A DNA stretch of 64,000 nucleotides from Piliocolobus tephrosceles (lineage: Eukaryota > Chordata > Mammalia > Primates > Cercopithecidae). The position numbers and the translations under genes were made by a program. Below, piece after piece: positions 44,562 through 54,218 of the stretch. Numbering within the stretch: the stretch's first letter is position 1; each line of letters starts with the position of its first letter. The notes under the pieces are model-generated. The model ran no database searches. It was not told the DNA's origin and saw nothing but the letters and a program-made list of their open reading frames with translations. The stretch is from the NCBI RefSeq assembly GCF_002776525.5, contig NC_045436.1, positions 101,901,211 to 101,965,210 of the forward strand, given 5' to 3'.

Positions 44562-44839
44562 GGCCAGGTGCCGTGGCTTATGCCTGTAATCCCAACACTT
44601 TGGGAGGCTGCGGCGGGCGGATCAAGAGGTCAGGAGATCAAGATTATCCTGGCCAACATGGTGAAACCCCGTCTCTACTAAAAATGCAAAAAAAATTAGC
44701 TGTTCGTGGTGGCGCGTGCCTGTAGTCCAAGCTACTCCGGAGGCTGAGGCAGGGGAATCGCTTGAACCTGGAAGGTGGAATCTCCTGATTGAGATCACGC
44801 AACTGCACTCCAGCCTGGCGATAGAGCCAGACTCCGTCT

Positions 44840-44876
<37 letters not shown>
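44562..44876 (+). mobile_element. Alu with a long pure A-tail
   Basis: GGCCAGGTGCCGTGGCTTAT start, right arm lacking the usual GCAGTGAGCC block, and an uninterrupted A-run of about 36. Target AAGTTGGGG on both sides. A pure tail this long suggests recent insertion or replication slippage. Confidence 0.93.
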
Positions 44877-44880
<4 letters not shown>

Positions 44881-44904
44881 GGGGAAAGTTTGATCCCACC
44901 TGCT

Positions 44905-45125
44905 ATTTTGAAAAATGAATTTTATTTTTTAGAGCAGTTGTAAGTTCATAGCAAAACTGAGTGGAAGGTATACAGATTTCTCATGTATCGCCTACCCCTA
45001 CAGAGCCAAAATCCCCATCAGAGTGGTACATATGAACCTACATTGACATATCATTGTCACATCCACAGTTAGGGTTCAGTCTTGGTGTTAAACATTCTGT
45101 GGGTTTGGGCAAATAACCCTTTTGT
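44905..45125 (-). mobile_element. Old L1 (L1M) 3' end
   Basis: TAGAGCAGTTGTAAGTTCAT, CATCAGAGTGGTACATATGA and ATTCTGTGGGTTTGGGCAAA follow the antisense L1MB/MC 3' UTR. Confidence 0.8.
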
Positions 45126-45326
45126 TTTTATTAAGAACTTTTGAGAGTTGCAGAGAACTGAAATGGATATTGTCATTTTAAAAAGGTTAAAGAGACTATT
45201 GCAGACATCTTAACATTAATTTCAGATAGTTTTTGTGTTTTATAAATTGAATGTTTAAATTTTTGGTTACTTATATTGGAATTCCCAAAAGAGTCACATT
45301 TATTTTTGTGTATTAAGAACTAAAGA

Positions 45327-45472
45327 GCCCCACGTGGTAACTCACACCTGTAACTGCAGCAATTTGGGAGGTCGAGGCAGGAGGATCGCTTGAGTCCAGT
45401 AGTTCGAGACCATCCTGGGCAACAAAGTGAGACCTGTCTCTATATTTAAAAAAAAAAAAAAAAAAAAAAAGA
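45327..45472 (+). mobile_element. Alu monomer (FLAM-like)
   Basis: CCCCACGTGGTAACTCACAC to CTCTATATTT plus 22 As; single left arm. Confidence 0.85.
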
Positions 45473-45828
45473 GGTCAGGCTCGGTTGCTCATGCTTGTAA
45501 TCTTAGCACTTTTGGAAGCCAAAGCAGGCCAATTGCTTGATCCCAGGAGTTCAAGACCAGTCTGCACAACATGGCGAAACCCTGTCTCTACAGAAATAAA
45601 TAAATAAGTAAATAAAAATTAGCCGTATGTGGTGGTGTGCACCTGTGGTCCCAGCTACTTGGGAGACTGAGGTGGGAGGATCACCAGAGCCCAGGAAGGT
45701 CAAGGCTGCGGTGAGCCATGATTGTGCTGCTGCAGTGGGCCATGATTGCACCACTGTACTCCAGCCTGGGTGACAGAATGAGAGCCTATTTCCAAAAAAA
45801 AAAAAAACAAAAACAAAAACAAAAAAAA
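45473..45828 (+). mobile_element. Alu (J-like) with an internal duplication
   Basis: GTCAGGCTCGGTTGCTCATG start. GTGAGCCATGATTGTGCTGC is followed by GTGGGCCATGATTGCACCAC, a duplicated right-arm block. Tail (CAAAAA)n. Confidence 0.9.
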
Positions 45829-46127
45829 GGTGAGAGATGAGGGAGGATAAATGTTTCATAAGATAAAATGTTGTTTTCAATCGCTAAAATTCACTTGACG
45901 ATGTCTTTTTTTTTTCTGAACAAAATGTTTTTTATTAACCAAAAAAAGAGGGAGGTGAGCATTTTAAATAAATTAATTTTTGTTTACTCATGTCAAGATG
46001 TGTCTACAATAAAAATGTCACCCATTAGTCTGTTTTTTAAAAATTCAGTTTTTTCTGTTTTGAGGGACTTTTAGGGAAGCACCAGACTATAATAATGTTC
46101 TGAGCTCCCTTCTGGTACTACACAATT

Positions 46128-46300
46128 CTCTGTTAGAATCCCAGATCTCCACTTATTGGCTGTGTGAGCATGGCAAGTAATTTTCTAAACCTCTTTCCTT
46201 AGCTGTGGAAGGGGGATAAAAATAATACGTACTTCTGTTTTACCAGAATTGAGGATTATTTGGTGGTGTATGTGAAAGCATTCTGTAAGCTGTAATCAAC
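46128..46300 (+). mobile_element. MIR
   Basis: CTTATTGGCTGTGTGAGCAT, AAACCTCTTTCCTTAGCTGT and GAATTGAGGATTATTTGGTG are the MIR core and 3' half. Confidence 0.75.
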
Positions 46301-46614
46301 TATAATATGCATTGATATTACTAGTCACATGCTGCATTTAAAAATGCTGCCAGTACAATTTATTTTCTGGTGGATATTGCTACGTAGATACTGTCAGCTG
46401 CCTTTTTTTTTTTTTTTTAATGGGTTGGTCATGCAAGAAAGTATATTGTTTGGTTTGGTTATGAATGATTTAGTTGGTTCTTATGAGTCAGAGAGATAAT
46501 TATGGAAGAGGGTTGGAGGGACCTTGGGAAATTTTCTACTTCATCTCTCTGACTCTTAACCTGCATCTGTTAGCGTGCGAATAAATGGTCTTTCAAGGGT
46601 CTGTGAACTCTACT

Positions 46615-46681
46615 GTTTATACTTTTCTGGGGAGAAATTAAATGAAAATTTGTACTTTTCTGGGGAGAAATTAAATTAAAA
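46615..46681. repeat. 33-bp tandem duplication
   Basis: Two adjacent units containing ACTTTTCTGGGGAGAAATTA with only scattered mismatches. Confidence 0.85.
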
Positions 46682-46791
46682 GAGCAACATGACCTTGTTC
46701 CCACTAAAGGTTTAGGAAACCACTAGCTTCAATGATCTAGGCAGGTTTCTTTAGTAAAAATGTTAGAGATTATTTTTAAAATTAGTTTTTT

Positions 46792-46850
46792 GTGGAAAGG
46801 AAAGAGAAACAGGTTATATTGCGGAAAGGAAAAGAAAACAGATTATTTTT
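46792..46850. repeat. 29-bp tandem duplication
   Basis: GTGGAAAGGAAAGAGAAACA then GCGGAAAGGAAAAGAAAACA, each followed by GGTTATATT or GATTATTTT. Confidence 0.8.
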
Positions 46851-47524
46851 GAAGCACCGAGTGTCTGTTTTTCTTCCAAAACTAGAAGTTGATGTTTATG
46901 ATACACTACCTTTATATGAATAATAGTGCTGCTACTTCTACCTGGAAGTGGTACCTTCGGTTGATTCGTTATGATTAGGCAGATATTGTCTACTCCTCTC
47001 TTCTTCCCCACCCCTAGCCTTGATGGGCAATACAGTGGGGCAGAGAATGGGACTTTAATACAATTCAGCATGTCAGAATATTATTTAAAATGCCAAAAGG
47101 TAATTTGGCTTGTTTATTCTAAATTTGGATGTTCTTTGTTTTCACAACAAGACACCCAATGTTAAAGAAAATAAAGTATTTAATCTTTCAAACTAGATGA
47201 TGATATATACATAAGCTGTTGTATATTTTCTTGTATATCATAGAGTATAAAATTATATTAAATCCTAATTGATTATCACTTTGACTTTTAGTATTTCTAG
47301 TTTGGAAAGATGGATATGTATGTTTTCAAGAAATTTACAGTTTGCTTTTGTAGATTATATTATAATTTGTGATTTTCATTTATAACATTTAAAACTTATT
47401 TGCTTTTTTGGAATTTCTGAATCAGATATACTTTTAAATCTTAGTTTATTCTTATAAGAATAAGAGTTTGGAATTTTGCCCTGTTTTCCTTGTATAATGA
47501 TTGCTGCGCTATAAGGCTTTACAG

Positions 47525-47632
47525 TGTAAAACCAAGTTCTGTTCTGGATCAGTTACCAGTAGCATTCCCAAGGCTGGGAGAGTATGAGGTGGATCCATTG
47601 ATGCTATACAAACTTGTGAATGAATCTATCAA
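47525..47632 (+). CDS. Candidate coding exon (108 nt) of the unnamed gene
   Basis: Bounded by an acceptor (GGCTTTACAG) and a donor (ATCAA|GTAATG). Length is a multiple of three, so it would keep frame. One phase is open, reading VKPSSVLDQLPVAFPRLGEY then EVDPLMLYKLVNESI, a mixed protein-like composition. The other phases contain stops. It lies 5 kb downstream of the CpG-island promoter on the same strand. The open frame extends somewhat into the upstream intron, so exon ends rest on splice motifs. I do not recognise the protein. Confidence 0.35.
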
Positions 47633-48057
47633 GTAATGTCGTGTTCCTTGAGATATTTTTTTCCTTTGATATTAATATTTTCATTTAAAGTTGAAATGTT
47701 TTTCGGAGTTCAAGGTTCTAAACTAATATTTGGGAATTTATAGAATAAAGTAGCAGAAGCGTGGTTCTTTGTAAAAATAGTCTGAGAAGTCTTAGATAGA
47801 CCTCAAAGATTAGCAGTAGAGATGAATGCCAGTATTGCAGCATACTTTATATGTAAATGATAAGTCACTATGTTGGATCTTTAGTTATTTTAATGCAGAG
47901 GATTGCTTAACTTTAATAATGAAAGTTTGAATTAAGTTATTTAGATATGGAAAATAAAAGGGAATAATTTCAGCAAAAATTTTACCTATGGGAATCCTAT
48001 CATTTTAAGATTAGTGATTTGTATGAGTTCTTCTACGTTTAAACCTTTAAAACTTCT
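47633..48057. other. Single-copy AT-rich DNA
   Basis: Nothing recognised; would be intron downstream of the candidate exon. Confidence 0.4.
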
Positions 48058-48353
48058 GGCCAAGCGGGGTGGCTCACATCTATAATTCCAGCACTGTGGG
48101 AGGCCGAGGCAGGTGGATCACTTGAGGACAGGAGTTCAAGACCAGCCTGGTCAACATGGTGAAACCCTGTCTCTACTAAAAATACAAAAATCAGCTGGGC
48201 ATGGTGGTGCATAGTTGTAATCCCAGCACTTGAGAGGTGGAGACTGGAGGATCATGTGAACCCAGAAGGAGGAAGCTGTGGTGAGCTGAGATTGTGCCAC
48301 TGCCCTCCAGCCTGGGTGACAGAGCAAGACTCCATCTCAAAAGAAAAAAAAAA
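48058..48353 (+). mobile_element. Alu
   Basis: GGCCAAGCGGGGTGGCTCAC start; target ACCTTTAAAA on both sides. Confidence 0.92.
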
Positions 48354-48477
48354 ACCTTTAAAAATTCCTGAAACATTTCCTGTATAGGGAGAATATTAAT
48401 ACCACTATTTTAGTTCTCATTGTCATTTACACATAGGCACCTCCATACGGGGATAACATTAATTCTGTCTTTGGCCT

Positions 48478-48665
48478 AGTGATAAGAGCTTGGGCTTTAT
48501 AGTCAGGCAAGTCTCTATTGAATCCTGGACATTGCACTTCATAGCTATGAGACCTTGGGTAGGTGTCTTAACTTCTCTGAGTCTCATTATCCAAAGCTGT
48601 AAACAAATAGGAATTTTACCTTTTTCAGTTATCCTGAGGATTCAAATGAATACATGTATTTAACT
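48478..48665 (+). mobile_element. MIR
   Basis: AAGAGCTTGGGCTTTATAGT, ATGAGACCTTGGGTAGGTGT and AACTTCTCTGAGTCTCATTA are the MIR 5' and core blocks. Confidence 0.8.
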
Positions 48666-48699
48666 CATGATGACAATTATATACATACATACATATATA

Positions 48700-48840
48700 C
48701 ACATATCTGTTATGTGTCACTTTGTTAATGCATTTAAGCTTTATAGCAATCCTATGAGGTTGGTACTATTACTTTCCTTATTTTTACAGATGAGGAAACT
48801 AAAGCTAATGAAACATGTAGCATAACCAATATTGTACAAC
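48700..48840 (-). mobile_element. MIR
   Basis: AATCCTATGAGGTTGGTACT and TTTTTACAGATGAGGAAACT are the reverse-complement MIR core. Confidence 0.8.
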
Positions 48841-49067
48841 GAATATGCAACTAATAAGTAGATAGAAGCACCCAATTAATACTGGCTGTTGTCATTTTAA
48901 AAAAAAGATGACTTAGGGTATTATCATCTTTTCTATGGTGGGTTTCTAATAATTACACTCTCATGTAGAGCATTATAAAGCATATTTTATTTCTTTGCTG
49001 GAAAAAAATGTTGATTGCCGGACTGTGTTCCTGACCAAGGACTCAGGATCACATAATTTGTAAAAGT

Positions 49068-49262
49068 AATAACATTTGTTTATTGAATGCTTACTGTGTA
49101 CTAGATACAGAGCTAAATACTTTATATACATTACTTCACTTACCCCTCACAACAACCTTAGAGCTGAGGCTCAGAGTAATTTTAAGTAACTTGCCCAAGG
49201 CTACACAATTAACAGCGAATCCCAAAACTGTCTAGCTCTAAAGTCTCTGCTGCTAACCACCA
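49068..49262 (-). mobile_element. MIR
   Basis: TTTATTGAATGCTTACTGTG, AGTAACTTGCCCAAGGCTAC and CTAGCTCTAAAGTCTCTGCT span most of an antisense MIR. Confidence 0.85.
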
Positions 49263-49394
49263 GTTTATATGCCTTGTGTCACATATGGCTGACAGATTTC
49301 TCTCAAAAGCAAGGCAACAGCTTCTGTAATTTTAAACAGCAAAATGTGCTACTATAATTTTGAACTAGAAGGAAACTGATTACCTACTGCCTGT

Positions 49395-49463
49395 AGGCTA
49401 AACCAAGCTTACTGCCTGTTTTTGTAAACAAGTTTTATTGGAACACAGCCATGCTGTGTTCTT
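49395..49463. mobile_element. hAT-type MER fragment
   Basis: CTGCCTGTTTTTGTAAACAA then GTTTTATTGGAACACAGCCA is a well-conserved block of the same dispersed element seen at 37,585. Confidence 0.7.
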
Positions 49464-49540
49464 TTAAAAATAAAGACACTGAGACCCAGAGAGATTAGGT
49501 AACTTCCCAGTAATGTAACTAGTAGTAATCTAATGTCAGT
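49464..49540 (-). mobile_element. MIR fragment
   Basis: AGACACTGAGACCCAGAGAG and ATTAGGTAACTTCCCAGTAA are the antisense MIR core, directly abutting the hAT fragment. Confidence 0.65.
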
Positions 49541-50126
49541 AACTATGTTAATAAGCCTCTGAAAGTCCGCTGATCCCTGAATCCTATGTTGCCCCCTAAA
49601 CTCTGTGTAAGATCAGCAGTGTGCTCTATTCAGAGGGTCGATCCCTGGTTGGCATAGCCATCCCTTCAGTAAGTATTCAGCTTTGTGCTTTTCGTTGGAT
49701 TTCAGACATCCAGTGTGAAGTATTCCATACTTTGATACTTGGCAACAAATTATTGATAAATTAATTTTTAGTAGGCCTTGTTATCTTAAGTACAACCCTG
49801 TCGCTTCTCTGACATTCTCAAGTAAAAATAATGAGTAATATAGGCCCCTCTTAAGGTTCATGCATGTAGTTCACATATTTAGGTAAAATTCAAGATCTTT
49901 CTTTTACTACTTTATACTAGACTTTTAGACCACTATGACTGTGATAAAGTGGCCCAGTTCAAACAAGGAAATGATTACTGTAAGGTGTCAATGGAATTCC
50001 GTTTTAATAAAACAGATCCCAAAATAAACATCTTACAAAGTATTCAATGTAGTGAAAATGTTGCTTATAGACCCTAGAAATGACATTAGTATTTAACAAG
50101 CAGACTTTGATAATAGTCGTATCTAA
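49541..50126. other. Single-copy DNA, no gene seen
   Basis: Nothing recognised. Confidence 0.4.
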
Positions 50127-50479
50127 TATTGCATGTGTCATTTAAGGATGGGGATACACTCTTAAGAAACATGTTAATAGGCAATTTTGTCATTGTGCAA
50201 ACGTCATAGAGTATACTTACACAAACCTAGGTGGTATAGCCTGCTACACACCTAGGTTATGTGGTGTAGCCTATTGCTCCTGGATTACAAACCTGTATAG
50301 CATGTTACTGTACTGAATACTATAGTCAATACTGTAACACAGTGGTTACCTATTTATGTGTCTAAACAGAAAAGGTACAGCAAAAATAAAGTGTTAAAAT
50401 TTTGTGGGACTATCATCTATGCATTGGTCACCATCATCATCTGTTGTTGACGAGAACACTGGTATGCAGCACATGACTG
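50127..50479. mobile_element. Short Tigger-family element (MER28/Tigger3-like)
   Basis: ACTTACACAAACCTAGGTGG, GCTACACACCTAGGTTATGT and GCATGTTACTGTACTGAATA match the Tigger at 29,954. The right end is ...GCACATGACTG followed by TA. It is an internally deleted, non-autonomous copy; the left terminal repeat is degraded. Confidence 0.8.
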
Positions 50480-50510
50480 TAAAGACTGTAAGTGCTATTG
50501 TTAAGAACAA

Positions 50511-50768
50511 CTTTTTTTTTTTTTTTTTTGAGATAACATCTCACTCTGTTGCTTAGGCTGGAGTCCAGTGGCAAGATCATGACTCACTACAGCCTTGACC
50601 TCCCTGGGCTCAGATGATCCTCCTACCTCAGTCCCCCGAGTAGCTGGGACTACAGGTGCAAGCCACCACACCTAGCTAATTTTTTAATTTTTGTCAAGAC
50701 TGGCTCTCACTATGTTTCTCAGGCTGGTCTTGAACTCCTAGTAGGCTCAAGCAGTCCTCCCAGCTCAT
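50511..50768 (-). mobile_element. Alu (J-like), left-arm end missing
   Basis: T-run, GAGATAACATCTCACTCTG, ending at CAGTCCTCCCAGCTC without the CAAAGTGCTGGG block. Confidence 0.9.
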
Positions 50769-50990
50769 TGGTAACTGGTTGTTTTAAGCATTTCAGTTTT
50801 CAAAAAATTACTAGGTTGTATAACTCACAACAAGTCATCAAGATATTTTTAATAAGTGGAACTGGTACATGAGAGGGCACGTAAATTAAAAAGATTTTGG
50901 ATATCTTAGCTAAATGGAACCTGGGAAAGCTTATATGAACAGCAATGTGAGAGTGTTTATTTCCTGACAGCCCTACCAATTTTATTTTAT

Positions 50991-51279
50991 TTTTTTTTGT
51001 CTTTTTTTTTTTTTTTGAGACAGAGTCTCGCTCAGTCGCCCAGGCTGGAGTGCAGTGGCCGGATCTCAGCTCACTGCAAGCTCCGCCTCCCAGGTTCACG
51101 CCATTCTCCTGGCTCAGCCTCCCGAGTAGCTGGGACTATAGGCGCCCGCCACCTCGCCCAGCTAGTTTTTTGTATTTTTTTAGTAGAGACGGGGTTTCAC
51201 TGTGTTAGCCAGGATGGTCTCAATCTCCTGACCTCGTGATCCGCCCGTCTCGGCCTCCCAAAGTGCTGGGATTACAGGT
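50991..51279 (-). mobile_element. Young AluY of Old World monkey type
   Basis: GCTCAGTCGCCCAGGCTGGA, GTGGCCGGATCTCAGCTCAC, CCACCTCGCCCAGCTAGTTT and ATCCGCCCGTCTCGGCC are variants I associate with AluYR/AluMacY consensus rather than human AluY. It ends at GGGATTACAGG, slightly 5'-truncated in sense orientation. Target TTTTTTGTCTTT flanks it on both sides. Confidence 0.9.
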
Positions 51280-51529
51280 TTTTTTTGTCTTTGCCAATAT
51301 TTAATTTCATTGATTAATAAGGATGTTTTAATAATTTCATTGATCATTTTCCCTTTCATTATAATCTGCCTTTTTTCTATATGTAAGGATAGTTTTAGGC
51401 AGACAGTGTTGCTGTACTACTAACTGAAGGCCATGTTATTGTTGGTCTCTACTCAGTTATTCTTCAAGAATACATTTGTCTAAAGGAGGACTCTGACATC
51501 GAGCTGTTTCAGGCATCTAATTCACACCT

Positions 51530-51648
51530 AAGTTTAGCTATGACTTTGACTTTAGCACCAGTGACCTCTCTTATCAGTCTTTCCAGTAAAAGTTTGACTA
51601 TGACTTTGACTTTAGCACCAGTGACCTCTCTTATCAGTCTTTCCAGTA
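51530..51648. repeat. 60-bp tandem duplication, two nearly identical units
   Basis: AAGTTTAGCTATGACTTTGA and AAGTTTGACTATGACTTTGA begin the two units; the remaining approximately 48 bp match without a visible mismatch. Confidence 0.95.
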
Positions 51649-51732
51649 GCCTACTAGATCTCTCCATCTCTCATCAGTGTTGAGTTTCAGCACGCCCTGA
51701 CTTCCAATTAGGAAATTATTCTTTCCAACTCA

Positions 51733-51971
51733 GTGATCTTGGCTCACTGCAACCTCCACCTCCCAGGCTCAAGTGATCCTCCTACCTCAGTCTTCCAAGT
51801 AGCTGGGACCACAGGCGTGTGCCACCATGCCTAGCTTATTTTTGTATTTTTTGTAGAGATTGTGTTTTGCTTTGTTGTCCAGGCTGGTCTCAAACTCCTG
51901 GGCTCAAGTGATCTGCCTGCCTTGGTCTCCCAAAGTGCTGGGTTTACAGGCTTGAGCCACTGTGCTTGGCC
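51733..51971 (-). mobile_element. Truncated Alu
   Basis: Enters at AGTGATCTTGGCTCACTGCA with no T-run, so the sense 3' part is missing; ends CACTGTGCTTGGCC. Confidence 0.9.
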
Positions 51972-52374
51972 AAGAAAAACATTTTTTTAAAGTCACAGCA
52001 GTAACTTGTTTGAAGTCATGTATACTTTCAGTAGGAACTATTGAAGCTATTATATAGTTTTTCAAACCAGCAGATTCTCCTTTAATTATTGGTATATTTT
52101 GGACTGATTGACTCAAAATTTTAAATGTAAATAAAAAGGAAATAGAGTAGAGTATAGCCTACTTTTTTCCTGACTTAAAAGTAAAAATGGAAATTTTAAG
52201 AAGAGTATTACCTTTGAAATAAAGTGATTCAAAAATTGAAGTAAATGTCTTATGCACAGTGTTACTTTAGTTAAAATTATTTAAGCATACATTGATTTGG
52301 ATTATAATAGGAAAATCTCTAGTGTTCATAATCTGTTCATCCATTGTAAAAATATTTTAAGTACTTCTGTTTGT
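51972..52374. other. Single-copy DNA, no gene seen
   Basis: Nothing recognised. Confidence 0.4.
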
Positions 52375-52760
52375 TTATTATGTTATATGTGTTTACTGAA
52401 CATGGGAGTAATAGCAGTGAAGACAGACGGTGCCTCTACTTTAGGGGCTTATGTAGTATTACAGGGAAGACTAGTAGTGAATAGGCACTTATAAGTAATA
52501 AGTATTTTAAATTTGACCAAAAATTGAGTATGACATTCTTTGTGGTAAGTACAATGAAAAAAAAATACCAGATTTTTGTGGGAGCACAGAGGAGGTACAC
52601 TAGGAATAGGGAAGATTTTTAGGGATGGCCTTCTTGAGCAGATGAACCTGAGCTGAGTCTTAGAAGATGAGCAAGAGTTAGCAGGAGAGAGTGGTGATAA
52701 AGGGCATTTCAGAAAGAGTAGAAAGCCTGAAAGGAGGCAGAGATGTAAAATAGCCTAAAG
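52375..52760 (-). mobile_element. L2 fragment
   Basis: AGTGAAGACAGACGGTGCCT, GATGGCCTTCTTGAGCAGAT and GGGCATTTCAGAAAGAGTAG follow antisense L2. Confidence 0.55.
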
Positions 52761-52825
52761 TATGTGGAAAATTAAACACATTCAGGTTTTGCTCTATAGA
52801 ACATGAGGTGAGGTTTGCCATTTTG

Positions 52826-53459
52826 TTATTTCACAAGTATGCAAGAGTTAATTTTGATAAATGCACACACATCTGCCATCAACATTCAGGTGTGGGTCTA
52901 AAATTAATCACATACTGCTATAAAATATAATCTTCTTGTATCCAAAGTCTTCACCTAACTGAATTGTCAAATAACTTTTAAAATTATTATTATTATTATT
53001 ATTTGAGACAGAGTCTCTCTCTGTCCCCCAGGCTGGAGTGCAGTGGCGTGATCTCGGCTCACTGCAAGCTCCACCTCCCAGGTTCATGCCATTCTCCTGC
53101 CTCAGCCTCCTGAGTAGCTGGGACTACAGGCACCCGCCACCACACCCGGCTAATTTTTTTGTATTTTTTTTAGTAGAGATGGGGTTTCACCGTGTTAGCC
53201 AGGATAGTCTCAATCTCCTGACCTTGTGATCTGCCCTTCTCGGCCTCCCAAAGTGCTGGGACTACAGGCATGAGCCACTGTACCCGGCCAATTATTATTT
53301 CATAAATATGCAAGAGTTGATTTTGGTAAATGTACACACATCTTCCATCAGCTTTCAGTTGTAGCTCTAAAATTAATCAGATACTGCTATAAAATATAAT
53401 ATTTTATATCATTTAAAATCTTCATCAAACTGAATTATAAAATATCTTCTTTAAAATTA
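52826..53459. repeat. Diverged 165-bp tandem duplication split by an Alu
   Basis: Unit 1 (52,826-52,988) and unit 2 (53,295-53,459) share TATGCAAGAGTT, ACACACATCT, CTAAAATTAATCA and ATACTGCTATAAAATATAAT in order. The Alu sits exactly at their junction. Confidence 0.85.
52983..53289 (-). mobile_element. AluY-like, at the duplication junction
   Basis: (TTA)n tail, GAGACAGAGTCTCTCTCTG, GCTCACTGCAAGCTCCACC, ending CTGTACCCGGCC. Confidence 0.93.
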
Positions 53460-53537
53460 CTTTAAAGAAGATTGTGTCTAATAGAGTACTGTAGCAGCAA
53501 TTATATTATGGCATTGAGGTTTTTTATTTTTATTTGT

Positions 53538-53836
53538 ACTTTTTTGTTTGTTTGTTTGAGACAGAGTCTCACTCTGTAGGACCAGGCTGGAGTGCAGTGG
53601 AGCAATCTTGGCTCACCACAGCCTCCACGTCCCGGGTTCAAGCGATTCTCCTGCCTCAGCCTCCCAAGTAGCTGGGATTGCCTGCCACCACGCCTGGCTA
53701 ATTTTTGTATTTTTAGTAGAGACAAGGTTTCACCATGTTGGCCAGGCTGGTCTGGAGCTCCTGACCTCAGGTGATCCAACTGCCTCAGCCTCCCAAAGTG
53801 CTGGGATTACAGGTGTGAGCCACTGCACCCACCTGG
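53538..53836 (-). mobile_element. Alu (left member of an inverted pair)
   Basis: TTTGTTTGTTTGTTTGAGAC tail; right arm altered (CTGTAGGACCAGGCTGG). Target GGCATTGAGGTTTTT/GGCATTGAGTTTTT. Confidence 0.92.
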
Positions 53837-53876
53837 CATTGAGTTTTTGAAGAGGTACTTTCAAAGTGCCATTTGG

Positions 53877-54204
53877 GGCTGGGCGTAGTGGCTCATGCCT
53901 GTAATCCCAGCATTTTGGTAGTCTGAAGCGGGCAGATTGCTGGAGCTCATGAGTTCACCACCAGCCTGGGCAACATGGCGAAACCCCATCTTTACAGAAA
54001 ATACAACAATTAGCCTGGTGTGGAGGTGTGTACCTGTAGTCCCAGCTACTCAGAAGGCTGAGATGGGAGGATGGCTTGAGCCCGGAAGTCGGAGGTTGCA
54101 GTGAGCCGAGATTGTGCCACTGCACTCCAGCTTGGGCCAACGGAGCCAGACCTTGCCTCAAAAAAAAAACAAGAACAACAACAACAAAAAACAAAACAGA
54201 ACAC
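53877..54204 (+). mobile_element. Alu (right member of an inverted pair)
   Basis: GGCTGGGCGTAGTGGCTCAT start, (ACA)n-rich tail; target AAGTGCCATTTGG at 53,864 and 54,206. Confidence 0.93.
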
Positions 54205-54218
54205 CAAGTGCCATTTGG

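Larger units (their letters stand above)
46301..47524. other. Single-copy DNA with two small tandem duplications
   Basis: Apart from the duplications near 46,615 and 46,792 nothing is recognised. The right end supplies a pyrimidine-rich acceptor (CCCTGTTTTCCTTG...CTTTACAG). Confidence 0.4.
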
